A DNA stretch of 64,000 nucleotides, from assembly GCA_916048095.2 (NCBI GenBank), contig OU696592.1, positions 7,361,185 to 7,425,184 on the forward strand, read 5' to 3'. The translations under genes and the position numbers were made by a program. This stretch comes from Sacculina carcini. Taxonomy: Eukaryota > Arthropoda > Thecostraca > Sacculinidae. The notes below the pieces were generated by a model. That model had not been told where the DNA came from, did not search any database, and saw nothing but the letters and a program-made list of their open reading frames with translations. Within the stretch, counting starts at the first letter, position 1, and each line of letters begins with the position of its first letter. Below are positions 38,401-54,728 of this stretch, piece by piece.

Positions 38401-41400
38401 CTTAGGTAACACTTAGGGCACACTTAGGTAACACTTAGGGCACACTTAGGTAACACTTAGGGCACACTTAGGTAACAGTTAGGGCACACTTAGGTAACAC
38501 TTAGGGCACACTTAGGTAACACTTAGGGCACACTTAGGTAACACTTAGGGCACACTTAGGGCACACTTAGGTAACACTTAGGGCACACTTAGGTAACACT
38601 TAGGGCACACCTAGGTAACACTTAGGGCACACTTAGGGCACACTTAGGGCACACTTAGGTAACAGTTAGGGCACACTTAGGTAACACTTAGGGCACACTT
38701 AGGTAACACTTAGGTAACACTTGGGTAACACTTAGGTAACACTTAGGTAACACTTAGGGCACACTTAGGTAACACTTAGGTAACGCTTAGGGCACACTTA
38801 GGTAACACTTAGGTAACACTTAGGGCACACTTAGGTAACACTTAGGGCACACTTAGGTAACACTTAGGTAACACTTAGGTAACACTTAGGTAACACTTAG
38901 GGCACACTTAGGTAACAGTTAGGGCACACTTAGGTAACACTTGGGTAACACTTAGGTAACACTTGGGTAACACTTAGGTTACACTTAGGTAACACTTAGG
39001 GCACACTTAGGTAACACTTAGGGCACACTTAGGTAACAGTTAGGGCACACTTAGGTAACACTTAGGGCACACTTAGGTAACACTTAGGGCACACTTAGGT
39101 AACACTTAGGGCACACTTAGGGCACACTTAGGTAACACTTAGGGCACACTTAGGTAACACTTAGGGCACACCTAGGTAACACTTAGGGCACACTTAGGGC
39201 ACACTTAGGGCACACTTAGGTAACACTTAGGTAACACTTAGGGCACACTTAGGTAACACTTAGGGCACACTTAGGTAACACTTAGGGCACAGTTAGGTAA
39301 CACTTAGGGCACACTTAGGTAACACTTAGGTAACACTTAGGTAACACTTAGGTAACACTTAGGTAACACTTAGGTAACACTTAGATAACACCTAGGGCAC
39401 ACTTAGGGCACACTTAGGTAACACTTAGGTAACACTTAGGGCACACTTAGGTAACACTTAGGGCACACTTAGGTAACACTTAGGTAACACTTAGGTAACA
39501 CTTAGGTAACACTTAGGAAACACTTAGGGCACACTTAGGTAACACTTAGGGCACACTTAGGTAACACTTAGGGCACACTTAGGTAACACTTAGGTAACAC
39601 TTAGGTAACACTTAGGGCACACTTAGGTAACACTTAGGTCACACTTAGGTAACACTTAGGTAACACTTAGGTAACACTTAGGGCACACTTAGGGCACACT
39701 TAGGTAACACTTAGGGCACACTTAGGTAACACTTAGGGCACACTTAGGTAACACTTATGTAACACTTAGGTAACACTTAGGTAACACTTAGGTAACACTT
39801 AGGTAACACTTAGGTAACACTTAGGTAACACTTAGGTAACACTTAGGTAACACTTAGGGTACACTTAGGTAACACTTAGGGCACACTTAGGTAACACTTA
39901 GGGCACACTTAGGTAACACTTAGGGCACACTTAGGTAACACTTAGGGAACACTTAGGTAACAGTTAGGGCACACTTAGGTAACACTTAGGTAACACTTAG
40001 GTAACAGTTAGGGCACACTTAGGTAACACTTAGGGCACACTTAGGTAAAACTTAGGACACACTGAGGTAACACTTAGGGCACACTTAGGTAACACTTAGG
40101 GCACACTTAGGTAACACTTAGGTAACACTTAGGTAACACTTAGGTAACACCTAGGGCACACTTAGGGCACACTTAGGTAACACTTAGGGCACACTTAGGT
40201 AACACTTAGGTAACACTTAGGTAACACTTAGGTAACACTTAGGTAACACTTAGGGCACACTTAGGGCACACTTAGGTAACACTTAGGTAACACTTAGGGC
40301 ACACTTAGGTAACACTTAGGGCACACTTAGGTAACACTTAGGTAACACTTAGGTAACACTTAGGTAACACTTAGGGCACACTTAGGTAACAGTTAGGGCA
40401 CACTTAGGTAACACTTGGGTAACACTTAGGTAACACTTGGGTAACACTTAGGTTACACTTAGGTAACACTTAGGGCACACTTAGGTAACACTTAGGGCAC
40501 ACTTAGGTAACAGTTAGGGCACACTTAGGTAACACTTAGGGCACACTTAGGTAAAACTTAGGGCACACTTAGGTAACACTTAGGGCACACTTAGGGCACA
40601 CTTAGGTAACACTTAGTTCACACTTAGGTAACACTTAGGGCACACCTAGGTAACACTTAGGGCACACTTAGGGCACACTTAGGGCACACTTAGGTAACAC
40701 TTAGGTAACACTTAGGGCACACTTAGGTAACACTTAGGGCACACTTAGGTAACACTTAGGGCACAGTTAGGTAACACTTAGGGCACACTTAGGTAACACT
40801 TAGGTAACACTTAGGTAACACTTAGGTAACACTTAGGTAACACTTAGATAACACCTAGGGCACACTTAGGGCACACTTAGGTAACACTTAGGTAACACTT
40901 AGGGCACACTTAGGTAACACTTAGGGCACACTTAGGTAACACTTAGGTAACACTTAGGTAACACTTAGGTAACACTTAGGTAACACTTAGGGCACACTTA
41001 GGTAACACTTAGGGCACACTTAGGTAACACTTAGGGCACACTTAGGTAACACTTAGGTAACACTTAGGTAACGCTTAGGGCACACTTAGGTAACACTTAG
41101 GTCACACTTAGGTAACACTTAGGTAACACTTAGGTAACACTTAGGGCACACTTAGGGCACACTTAGGTAACACTTAGGGCACACTTAGGTAACACTTAGG
41201 GCACACTTAGGTAACACTTATGTAACACTTAGGTAACACTTAGGTAACACTTGGGTAACACTTAGGTAACACTTAGGTAACACTTAGGGCACACTTAGGT
41301 AACACTTAGGTAACGCTTAGGGCACACTTAGGTAACACTTAGGTCACACTTAGGTAACACTTAGGTAACACTTAGGTAACACTTAGGTAACACTTAGGTA

Positions 41401-44400
41401 ACACTTAGGTAACACTTAGGGCACACTTAGGGCACACTTAGGTAACACTTAGGTAACACTTAGGGCACACTTAGGTAACACTTAGGGCACACTTAGGTAA
41501 CACTTAGGTAACACTTAGGTAACACTTAGGTAACACTTAGGGCACACTTAGGTAACAGTTAGGGCACACTTAGGTAACACTTGGGTAACACTTAGGTAAC
41601 ACTTGGGTAACACTTAGGTTACACTTAGGTAACACTTAGGGCACACTTAGGTAACACTTAGGGCACACTTAGGTAACAGTTAGGGCACACTTAGGTAACA
41701 CTTAGGGCACACTTAGGTAACACTTAGGGCACACTTAGGTAACACTTAGGGCACACTTAGGGCACACTTAGGTAACACTTAGGGCACACTTAGGTAACAC
41801 TTAGGGCACACCTAGGTAACACTTAGGGCACACTTAGGGCACACTTAGGGCACACTTAGGTAACACTTAGGTAACACTTAGGGCACACTTAGGTAACACT
41901 TAGGGCACACTTAGGTAACACTTAGGGCACAGTTAGGTAACACTTAGGGCACACTTAGGTAACACTTAGGTAACACTTAGGTAACACTTAGGTAACACTT
42001 AGGTAACACTTAGATAACACCTAGGGCACACTTAGGGCACACTTAGGTAACACTTAGGTAACACTTAGGGCACACTTAGGTAACACTTAGGGCACACTTA
42101 GGTAACACTTAGGTAACACTTAGGTAACACTTAGGTAACACTTAGGAAACACTTAGGGCACACTTAGGTAACACTTAGGGCACACTTAGGTAACACTTAG
42201 GGCACACTTAGGTAACACTTAGGTAACACTTAGGTAACACTTAGGGCACACTTAGGTAACACTTAGGTCACACTTAGGTAACACTTAGGTAACACTTAGG
42301 TAACACTTAGGGCACACTTAGGGCACACTTAGGTAACACTTAGGGCACACTTAGGTAACACTTAGGGCACACTTAGGTAACACTTATGTAACACTTAGGT
42401 AACACTTAGGTAACACTTAGGTAACACTTAGGTAACACTTAGGTAACACTTAGGTAACACTTAGGTAACACTTAGGTAACACTTAGGTAACACTTAGGGT
42501 ACACTTAGGTAACACTTAGGGCACACTTAGGTAACACTTAGGGCACACTTAGGTAACACTTAGGGCACACTTAGGTAACACTTAGGGCACACTTAGGTAA
42601 CAGTTAGGGCACACTTAGGTAACACTTAGGTAACACTTAGGTAACACTTGGGTAACACTTAGGTAACACTTAGGGTACACTTAGGGCACACTTAGGTAAC
42701 ACTTAGGGCACACTTAGGTAACACTTAGGTAACACTTAGGTAACAGTTAGGGCACACTTAGGTAACACTTAGGGCACACTTAGGTAAAACTTAGGACACA
42801 CTGAGGTAACACTTAGGGCACACTTAGGGCACACTTAGGGCACACTTAGGTAACACTTAGGTAACACTTAGGGCACACTTAGGGCACACTTAGGTAACAC
42901 TTAGGTAACACTTGGGTAACACTTAGGACACACTTAGGTAACACTTAGGTAACACTTAGGTAACACTTAGGGCACACTTAGGGCACACTTAGGTAACACT
43001 TAGGTAACACTTAGGTAACACTTGGGGCACACTTAGGTAACAGTTAGGGCACACTTAGGTAACAGTTAGGGCACACTTAGGTAACACTTAGGGCACAGTT
43101 AGGTAACACTTAGGGCACACTTAGGTAACACTTAGGTAACACTTAGGTAACACTTAGGTAACACTTAGGTAACACTTAGGTAACACCTAGGGCACACTTA
43201 GGGCACACTTAGGTAACACTTAGGTAACACTTAGGGCACACTTAGGTAACACTTAGGGCACACTTAGGTAACACTTAGGTAACACTTAGGTAACACTTAG
43301 GTAACACTTAGGTAACACTTAGGTAACACTTAGGGCACACTTAGGTAACACTTAGGGCACACTTAGGTAACACTTAGGGCACACTTAGGTAACACTTAGG
43401 TAACACTTAGGTAACGCTTAGGTAACACTTAGGTAACACTTAGGTCACACTTAGGTAACACTTAGGTAACACTTAGGTAACACTTAGGGCACACTTAGGT
43501 AACACTTAGGTAACACCTAGGGCACACTTAGGGCACACTTAGGTAACACTTAGGGCACACTTAGGTAACACTTAGGTAACACTTAGGTAACACTTAGGTA
43601 ACACTTAGGTAACACTTAGGGCACACTTAGGGCACACTTAGGTAACACTTAGGTAACACTTAGGGCACACTTAGGTAACACTTAGGGCACACTTAGGGCA
43701 CACTTAGGTAACACTTAGGGCACACTTAGGTAACACTTAGGTAACACTTAGGGTACACTTAGGTAACACTTAGGTAACACTTAGGTAACACTTAGGGCAC
43801 ACTTAGGTAACAGTTAGGGCACACTTAGGTAACACTTGGGTAACACTTAGGTAACACTTAGGGCACACTTAGGTAACACTTAGGGCACACTTAGGTAACA
43901 CTTAGGGCACACTTAGGTAACACTTAGGTAACACTTAGGTAACGCTTAGGTAACACTTAGGTAACACTTAGGTCACACTTAGGTAACACTTAGGTAACAC
44001 TTAGGTAACACTTAGGGCACACTTAGGTAACACTTAGGGCACACTTAGGTAACACTTAGGGCACACTTAGGTAACACTTAGGTAACACTTAGGTAACACT
44101 TAGGTAACACCTAGGGCACACTTAGGGCACACTTAGGTAACACTTAGGGCACACTTAGGTAACACTTAGGTAACACTTAGGTAACACTTAGGTAACACTT
44201 AGGGCACACTTAGGGCACACTTAGGTAACACTTAGGTAACACTTAGGGCACACTTAGGTAACACTTAGGGCACACTTAGGTAACACTTAGGTAACACTTA
44301 GGTAACACTTAGGTAACACTTAGGGCACACTTAGGTAACAGTTAGGGCACACTTAGGTAACACTTGGGTAACACTTAGGTAACACTTGGGTAACACTTAG

Positions 44401-47400
44401 GTTACACTTAGGTAACACTTAGGGCACACTTAGGTAACACTTAGGGCACACTTAGGTAACAGTTAGGGCACACTTAGGTAACACTTAGGGCACACTTAGG
44501 TAACACTTAGGGCACACTTAGGTAACACTTAGGGCACACTTAGGGCACACTTAGGTAACACTTAGGGCACACTTAGGTAACACTTAGGGCACACCTAGGT
44601 AACACTTAGGGCACACTTAGGGCACACTTAGGGCACACTTAGGTAACACTTAGGTAACACTTAGGGCACACTTAGGTAACACTTAGGGCACACTTAGGTA
44701 ACACTTAGGGCACAGTTAGGTAACACTTAGGGCACACTTAGGTAACACTTAGGTAACACTTAGGTAACACTTAGGTAACACTTAGGTAACACTTAGATAA
44801 CACCTAGGGCACACTTAGGGCACACTTAGGTAACACTTAGGTAACACTTAGGGCACACTTAGGTAACACTTAGGGCACACTTAGGTAACACTTAGGTAAC
44901 ACTTAGGTAACACTTAGGTAACACTTAGGTAACACTTAGGGCACACTTAGGTAACACTTAGGGCACACTTAGGTAACACTTAGGGCACACTTAGGTAACA
45001 CTTAGGTAACACTTAGGTAACGCTTAGGGCACACTTAGGTAACACTTAGGTCACACTTAGGTAACACTTAGGTAACACTTAGGTAACACTTAGGTAACAC
45101 TTAGGTAACACTTAGGTAACACTTAGGTAACACTTAGGTAACACTTAGGTAACACTTAGGTAACACTTAGGGTACACTTAGGTAACACTTAGGGCACACT
45201 TAGGTAACACTTAGGGCACACTTAGGTAACACTTAGGGCACACTTAGGTAACACTTAGGGAACACTTAGGTAACAGTTAGGGCACACTTAGGTAACACTT
45301 AGGTAACACTTAGGTAACAGTTAGGGCACACTTAGGTAACACTTAGGGCACACTTAGGTAAAACTTAGGACACACTGAGGTAACACTTAGGGCACACTTA
45401 GGTAACACTTAGGGCACACTTAGGTAACACTTAGGTAACACTTAGGTAACACTTAGGTAACACCTAGGGCACACTTAGGGCACACTTAGGTAACACTTAG
45501 GTAACACTTAGGGCACACTTAGGTAACACTTAGGGCACACTTAGGTAACACTTAGGTAACACTTAGGTAACACTTAGGTAACACTTAGGTAACACTTAGG
45601 TAACACTTAGGGCACACTTAGGTAACACTTAGGGCACACTTAGGTAACACTTAGGGCACACTTAGGTAACACTTATGTAACACTTAGGGCACACTTAGGT
45701 AACACTTAGGGCACAGTTAGGTAACACTTAGGGCACACTTAGGTAACACTTAGGTAACACTTAGGTAACACTTAGGTAACACTTAGGTAACACTTAGATA
45801 ACACCTAGGGCACACTTAGGGCACACTTAGGTAACACTTAGGTAACACTTAGGGCACACTTAGGTAACACTTAGGGCACACTTAGGTAACACTTAGGTAA
45901 CACTTAGGTAACACTTAGGTAACACTTAGGTAACACTTAGGGCACACTTAGGTAACACTTAGGGCACACTTAGGTAACACTTAGGGCACACTTAGGTAAC
46001 ACTTAGGTAACACTTAGGTAACGCTTAGGGCACACTTAGGTAACACTTAGGTCACACTTAGGTAACACTTAGGTAACACTTAGGTAACACTTAGGGCACA
46101 CTTAGGGCACACTTAGGTAACACTTAGGGCACACTTAGGTAACACTTAGGGCACACTTAGGTAACACTTATGTAACACTTAGGTAACACTTAGGTAACAC
46201 TTAGGTAACACTTAGGTAACACTTAGGTAACACTTAGGTAACACTTAGGTAACACTTAGGTAACACTTAGGGTACACTTAGGTAACACTTAGGGCACACT
46301 TAGGTAACACTTAGGGCACACTTAGGTAACACTTAGGGCACACTTAGGTAACACTTAGGGCACACTTAGGTAACAGTTAGGGCACACTTAGGTAACACTT
46401 AGGTAACACTTAGGTAACACTTGGGTAACACTTAGGTAACACTTAGGGTACACTTAGGGCACACTTAGGTAACACTTAGGGCACACTTAGGTAACACTTA
46501 GGTAACACTTAGGTAACAGTTAGGGCACACTTAGGTAACACTTAGGGCACACTTAGGTAAAACTTAGGACACACTGAGGTAACACTTAGGGCACACTTAG
46601 GGCACACTTAGGGCACACTTAGGTAACACTTAGGTAACACTTAGGGCACACTTAGGGCACACTTAGGTAACACTTAGGTAACACTTAGGTAACACTTAGG
46701 ACACACTTAGGTAACACTTAGGTAACACTTAGGTAACACTTAGGGCACACTTAGGGCACACTTAGGTAACACTTAGGTAACACTTAGGTAACACTTGGGG
46801 CACACTTAGGTAACAGTTAGGGCACACTTAGGTAACAGTTAGGGCACACTTAGGTAACACTTAGGGCACAGTTAGGTAACACTTAGGGCACACTTAGGTA
46901 ACACTTAGGTAACACTTAGGTAACACTTAGGGTACACTTAGGTAACACTTAGGGCACACTTAGGTAACACTTAGGGCACACTTAGGTAACACTTAGGGCA
47001 CACTTAGGTAACACTTAGGGCACACTTAGGTAACGCTTAGGTAACACTTAGGTAACACTTAGGTCACACTTAGGTAACACTTAGGTAACACTTAGGTAAC
47101 ACTTAGGGCACACTTAGGTAACACTTAGATAACACCTAGGGCACACTTAGGGCACACTTAGGTAACACTTAGGTAACACTTAGGGCACACTTAGGTAACA
47201 CTTAGGGCACACTTAGGTAACACTTAGGTAACACTTAGGTAACACTTAGGTAACACTTAGGTAACACTTAGGGCACACTTAGGTAACACTTAGGGCACAC
47301 TTAGGTAACACTTAGGGCACACTTAGGTAACACTTAGGTAACACTTAGGTAACGCTTAGGGCACACTTAGGTAACACTTAGGTCACACTTAGGTAACACT

Positions 47401-50400
47401 TAGGTAACACTTAGGTAACACTTAGGGCACACTTAGGGCACACTTAGGTAACACTTAGGGCACACTTAGGTAACACTTAGGGCACACTTAGGTAACACTT
47501 ATGTAACACTTAGGTAACACTTAGGTAACACTTAGGTAACACTTAGGTAACACTTAGGTAACACTTAGGTAACACTTAGGTAACACTTAGGTAACACTTA
47601 GGTAACACTTAGGTAACACTTAGGTAACACTTAGGGTACACTTAGGTAACACTTAGGGCACACTTAGGTAACACTTAGGGCACACTTAGGTAACACTTAG
47701 GGCACACTTAGGTAACACTTAGGGAACACTTAGGTAACAGTTAGGGCACACTTAGGTAACACTTAGGTAACACTTAGGTAACAGTTAGGGCACACTTAGG
47801 TAACACTTAGGGCACACTTAGGTAAAACTTAGGACACACTGAGGTAACACTTAGGGCACACTTAGGTAACACTTAGGGCACACTTAGGTAACACTTAGGT
47901 AACACTTAGGTAACACTTAGGTAACACCTAGGGCACACTTAGGGCACACTTAGGTAACACTTAGGTAACACTTAGGGCACACTTAGGTAACACTTAGGGC
48001 ACACTTAGGTAACACTTAGGTAACACTTAGGTAACACTTAGGTAACACTTAGGTAACACTTAGGTAACACTTAGGGCACACTTAGGTAACACTTAGGGCA
48101 CACTTAGGTAACACTTAGGGCACACTTAGGTAACACTTATGTAACACTTAGGGCACACTTAGGTAACACTTAGGGCACAGTTAGGTAACACTTAGGGCAC
48201 ACTTAGGTAACACTTAGGTAACACTTAGGTAACACTTAGGTAACACTTAGGTAACACTTAGATAACACCTAGGGCACACTTAGGGCACACTTAGGTAACA
48301 CTTAGGTAACACTTAGGGCACACTTAGGTAACACTTAGGGCACACTTAGGTAACACTTAGGTAACACTTAGGTAACACTTAGGTAACACTTAGGTAACAC
48401 TTAGGGCACACTTAGGTAACACTTAGGGCACACTTAGGTAACACTTAGGGCACACTTAGGTAACACTTAGGTAACACTTAGGTAACGCTTAGGGCACACT
48501 TAGGTAACACTTAGGTCACACTTAGGTAACACTTAGGTAACACTTAGGTAACACTTAGGGCACACTTAGGGCACACTTAGGTAACACTTAGGGCACACTT
48601 AGGTAACACTTAGGGCACACTTAGGTAACACTTATGTAACACTTAGGTAACACTTAGGTAACACTTAGGTAACACTTAGGTAACACTTAGGTAACACTTA
48701 GGTAACACTTAGGTAACACTTAGGTAACACTTAGGGTACACTTAGGTAACACTTAGGGCACACTTAGGTAACACTTAGGGCACACTTAGGTAACACTTAG
48801 GGCACACTTAGGTAACACTTAGGGCACACTTAGGTAACAGTTAGGGCACACTTAGGTAACACTTAGGTAACACTTAGGTAACACTTGGGTAACACTTAGG
48901 TAACACTTAGGGTACACTTAGGGCACACTTAGGTAACACTTAGGGCACACTTAGGTAACACTTAGGTAACACTTAGGTAACAGTTAGGGCACACTTAGGT
49001 AACACTTAGGGCACACTTAGGTAAAACTTAGGACACACTGAGGTAACACTTAGGGCACACTTAGGGCACACTTAGGGCACACTTAGGTAACACTTAGGTA
49101 ACACTTAGGGCACACTTAGGGCACACTTAGGTAACACTTAGGTAACACTTAGGTAACACTTAGGACACACTTAGGTAACACTTAGGTAACACTTAGGTAA
49201 CACTTAGGGCACACTTAGGGCACACTTAGGTAACACTTAGGTAACACTTAGGTAACACTTGGGGCACACTTAGGTAACAGTTAGGGCACACTTAGGTAAC
49301 AGTTAGGGCACACTTAGGTAACACTTAGGGCACAGTTAGGTAACACTTAGGGCACACTTAGGTAACACTTAGGTAACACTTAGGTAACACTTAGGTAACA
49401 CTTAGGTAACACTTAGGTAACACCTAGGGCACACTTAGGGCACACTTAGGTAACACTTAGGTAACACTTAGGGCACACTTAGGTAACACTTAGGGCACAC
49501 TTAGGTAACACTTAGGTAACACTTAGGTAACACTTAGGTAACACTTAGGTAACACTTAGGGCACACTTAGGTAACACTTAGGGCACACTTAGGTAACACT
49601 TAGGGCACACTTAGGTAACACTTAGGTAACAGTTAGGGCACACTTAGGTAACACTTAGGGCACACTTAGGTAACACTTAGGTAACACTTGGGTAACACTT
49701 AGGTAACACTTAGGTAACACTTAGGGCACACTTAGGTAACACTTAGGGCACACTTAGGTAACACTTAGGGCACAGTTAGGTAACACTTAGGGCACACTTA
49801 GGTAACACTTAGGTAACACTTAGGTAACACTTAGGTAACACTTAGGTAACACTTAGGTAACACTTAGGGCACACTTAGGGCACACTTAGGTAACACTTAG
49901 GTAACACTTAGGGCACACTTAGGTAACACTTAGGGCACACTTAGGTAACACTTAGGTAACACTTAGGTAACACTTAGGTAACACTTAGGGCACACTTAGG
50001 TAACAGTTAGGGCACACTTAGGTAACACTTGGGTAACACTTAGGTAACACTTGGGTAACACTTAGGTTACACTTAGGTAACACTTAGGGCACACTTAGGT
50101 AACACTTAGGGCACACTTAGGTAACAGTTAGGGCACACTTAGGTAACACTTAGGGCACACTTAGGTAACACTTAGGGCACACTTAGGTAACACTTAGGGC
50201 ACACTTAGGGCACACTTAGGTAACACTTAGGGCACACTTAGGTAACACTTAGGGCACAGTTAGGTAACACTTAGGGCACACTTAGGTAACACTTAGGTAA
50301 CACTTAGGTAACACTTAGGTAACACTTAGGTAACACTTAGATAACACCTAGGGCACACTTAGGGCACACTTAGGTAACACTTAGGTAACACTTAGGGCAC

Positions 50401-51109
50401 ACTTAGGTAACACTTAGGGCACACTTAGGTAACACTTAGGTAACACTTAGGTAACACTTAGGTAACACTTAGGTAACACTTAGGGCACACTTAGGTAACA
50501 CTTAGGGCACACTTAGGTAACACTTAGGGCACACTTAGGTAACACTTAGGTAACACTTAGGTAACGCTTAGGGCACACTTAGGTAACACTTAGGTCACAC
50601 TTAGGTAACACTTAGGTAACACTTAGGTAACACTTAGGGCACACTTAGGGCACACTTAGGTAACACTTAGGGCACACTTAGGTAACACTTAGGGCACACT
50701 TAGGTAACACTTATGTAACACTTAGGTAACACTTAGGTAACACTTAGGTAACACTTAGGTAACACTTAGGTAACACTTAGGTAACACTTAGGTAACACTT
50801 AGGTAACACTTAGGTAACACTTAGGGTACACTTAGGTAACACTTAGGGCACACTTAGGTAACACTTAGGGCACACTTAGGTAACACTTAGGGCACACTTA
50901 GGTAACACTTAGGGCACACTTAGGTAACAGTTAGGGCACACTTAGGTAACACTTAGGTAACACTTAGGTAACACTTGGGTAACACTTAGGTAACACTTAG
51001 GGTACACTTAGGGCACACTTAGGTAACACTTAGGGCACACTTAGGTAACACTTAGGTAACACTTAGGTAACAGTTAGGGCACACTTAGGTAACACTTAGG
51101 GCACACTTA

Positions 51110-52462
51110 GGTAAAACTTAGGACACACTGAGGTAACACTTAGGGCACACTTAGGGCACACTTAGGGCACACTTAGGTAACACTTAGGTAACACTTAGGG
51201 CACACTTAGGGCACACTTAGGTAACACTTAGGTAACACTTAGGTAACACTTAGGACACACTTAGGTAACACTTAGGTAACACTTAGGTAACACTTAGGGC
51301 ACACTTAGGGCACACTTAGGTAACACTTAGGTAACACTTAGGTAACACTTGGGGCACACTTAGGTAACAGTTAGGGCACACTTAGGTAACAGTTAGGGCA
51401 CACTTAGGTAACACTTAGGGCACAGTTAGGTAACACTTAGGGCAAACTTAGGTAACACTTAGGTAACACTTAGGTAACACTTAGGTAACACTTAGGTAAC
51501 ACTTAGGTAACACCTAGGGCACACTTAGGGCACACATAGGTAACACTTAGGTAACACTTAGGGCACACTTAGGTAACACTTAGGGCACACTTAGGTAACA
51601 CTTAGGTAACACTTAGGTAACACTTAGGTAACACTTAGGTAACACTTAGGGCACACTTAGGTAACACTTAGGGCACACTTAGGTAACACTTAGGGCACAC
51701 TTAGGTAACACTTAGGTAACACTTAGGTAACGCTTAGGTAACACTTAGGTAACACTTAGGTCACACTTAGGTAACACTTAGGTAACACTTAGGTAACACT
51801 TAGGGCACACTTAGGTAACACTTAGGTAACACCTAGGGCACACTTAGGGCACACTTAGGTAACACTTAGGGCACACTTAGGTAACACTTAGGTAACACTT
51901 AGGTAACACTTAGGTAACACTTAGGTAACACTTAGGGCACACTTAGGGCACACTTAGGTAACACTTAGGTAACACTTAGGGCACACTTAGGTAACACTTA
52001 GGGCACACTTAGGGCACACTTAGGTAACACTTAGGGCACACTTAGGTAACACTTAGGTAACACTTAGGGTACACTGAGGTAACACTTAGGGCACACTTAG
52101 GTAACACTTAGGGCACACTTAGGTAACACTTAGGTAACACTTAGGTAACACTTAGGTAACACCTAGGGCACACTTAGGGCACACTTAGGTAACACTTAGG
52201 GCACACTTAGGTAACACTTAGGTAACACTTAGGTAACACTTAGGGCACACTTAGGGCACACTTAGGTAACACTTAGGTAACACTTAGGGCACACTTAGGT
52301 AACACTTAGGGCACACTTAGGTAACACTTAGGTAACACTTAGGTAACACTTAGGTAACACTTAGGTAACACTTAGGGCACACTTAGGTAACAGTTAGGGC
52401 ACACTTAGGTAACACTTGGGTAACACTTAGGTAACACTTGGGTAACACTTAGGTTACACTTA
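51110..52462. repeat. K-to-T module, copy at 51.1 kb
   Basis: The module runs from K through GGGTACACTGA (52067) to T (52452). The last two are 385 bp apart here, as they are at 20079/20464, 28065/28450, 34896/35281 and 55686/56071. The K-to-T span is 1,342 bp here and 1,353 bp in the copies at 19111, 27097 and 33928. Two substitutions seem unique to this stretch: GGGCAAACTTA near 51441 and CACATAGG near 51533. Confidence 0.7.
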
Positions 52463-54728
52463 GGTAACACTTAGGGCACACTTAGGTAACACTTAGGGCA
52501 CACTTAGGTAACAGTTAGGGCACACTTAGGTAACACTTAGGGCACACTTAGGTAACACTTAGGGCACACTTAGGTAACACTTAGGGCACACTTAGGGCAC
52601 ACTTAGGTAACACTTAGGGCACACTTAGGTAACACTTAGGGCACACCTAGGTAACACTTAGGGCACACTTAGGGCACACTTAGGGCACACTTAGGTAACA
52701 CTTAGGTAACACTTAGGGCACACTTAGGTAACACTTAGGGCACACTTAGGTAACACTTAGGGCACAGTTAGGTAACACTTAGGGCACACTTAGGTAACAC
52801 TTAGGTAACACTTAGGTAACACTTAGGTAACACTTAGGTAACACTTAGGTAACACTTAGATAACACCTAGGGCACACTTAGGGCACACTTAGGTAACACT
52901 TAGGTAACACTTAGGGCACACTTAGGTAACACTTAGGGCACACTTAGGTAACACTTAGGTAACACTTAGGTAACACTTAGGTAACACTTAGGTAACACTT
53001 AGGGCACACTTAGGTAACACTTAGGGCACACTTAGGTAACACTTAGGGCACACTTAGGTAACACTTAGGTAACACTTAGGTAACGCTTAGGGCACACTTA
53101 GGTAACACTTAGGTCACACTTAGGTAACACTTAGGTAACACTTAGGTAACACTTAGGGCACACTTAGGGCACACTTAGGTAACACTTAGGGCACACTTAG
53201 GTAACACTTAGGGCACACTTAGGTAACACTTATGTAACACTTAGGTAACACTTAGGTAACACTTAGGTAACACTTAGGTAACACTTAGGTAACACTTAGG
53301 TAACACTTAGGTAACACTTAGGTAACACTTAGGTAACACTTAGGTAACACTTAGGTAACACTTAGGGTACACTTAGGTAACACTTAGGGCACACTTAGGT
53401 AACACTTAGGGCACACTTAGGTAACACTTAGGGCACACTTAGGTAACACTTAGGGAACACTTAGGTAACAGTTAGGGCACACTTAGGTAACACTTAGGTA
53501 ACACTTAGGTAACAGTTAGGGCACACTTAGGTAACACTTAGGGCACACTTAGGTAAAACTTAGGACACACTGAGGTAACACTTAGGGCACACTTAGGTAA
53601 CACTTAGGGCACACTTAGGTAACACTTAGGTAACACTTAGGTAACACTTAGGTAACACCTAGGGCACACTTAGGGCACACTTAGGTAACACTTAGGTAAC
53701 ACTTAGGGCACACTTAGGTAACACTTAGGGCACACTTAGGTAACACTTAGGTAACACTTAGGTAACACTTAGGTAACACTTAGGTAACACTTAGGTAACA
53801 CTTAGGGCACACTTAGGTAACACTTAGGGCACACTTAGGTAACACTTAGGGCACACTTAGGTAACACTTATGTAACACTTAGGGCACACTTAGGTAACAC
53901 TTAGGGCACAGTTAGGTAACACTTAGGGCACACTTAGGTAACACTTAGGTAACACTTAGGTAACACTTAGGTAACACTTAGGTAACACTTAGGTAACACT
54001 TAAATAACACCTAGGGCACACTTAGGGCACACTTAGGTAACACTTAGGTAACACTTAGGGCACACTTAGGTAACACTTAGGGCACACTTAGGTAACACTT
54101 AGGTAACACTTAGGTAACACTTAGGTAACACTTAGGTAACACTTAGGGCACACTTAGGTAACACTTAGGGCACACTTAGGTAACACTTAGGGCACACTTA
54201 GGTAACACTTAGGTAACACTTAGGTAACGCTTAGGGCACACTTAGGTAACACTTAGGTCACACTTAGGTAACACTTAGGTAACACTTAGGTAACACTTAG
54301 GGCACACTTAGGGCACACTTAGGTAACACTTAGGGCACACTTAGGTAACACTTAGGGCACACTTAGGTAACACTTATGTAACACTTAGGTAACACTTAGG
54401 TAACACTTAGGTAACACTTAGGTAACACTTAGGTAACACTTAGGGTACACTTAGGTAACACTTAGGGCACACTTAGGTAACACTTAGGGCACACTTAGGT
54501 AACACTTAGGGCACACTTAGGTAACACTTAGGGCACACTTAGTTAACAGTTAGGGCACACTTAGGTAACACTTAGGTAACACTTAGGTAACACTAGGGTA
54601 ACACTTAGGTAACACTTAGGGTACACTTAGGGCACACTTAGGTAACACTTAGGGCACACTTAGGTAACACTTAGGTAACACTTAGGTAACAGTTAGGGCA
54701 CACTTAGGTAACACTTAGGGCACACTTA

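Noticed and set aside
54541..54612. Register break at the CACTAGGGTAAC variant
   Set aside because: The unit GGTAACACTAG is still 11 bp; it is a substitution, and the following unit (54608) is in register.
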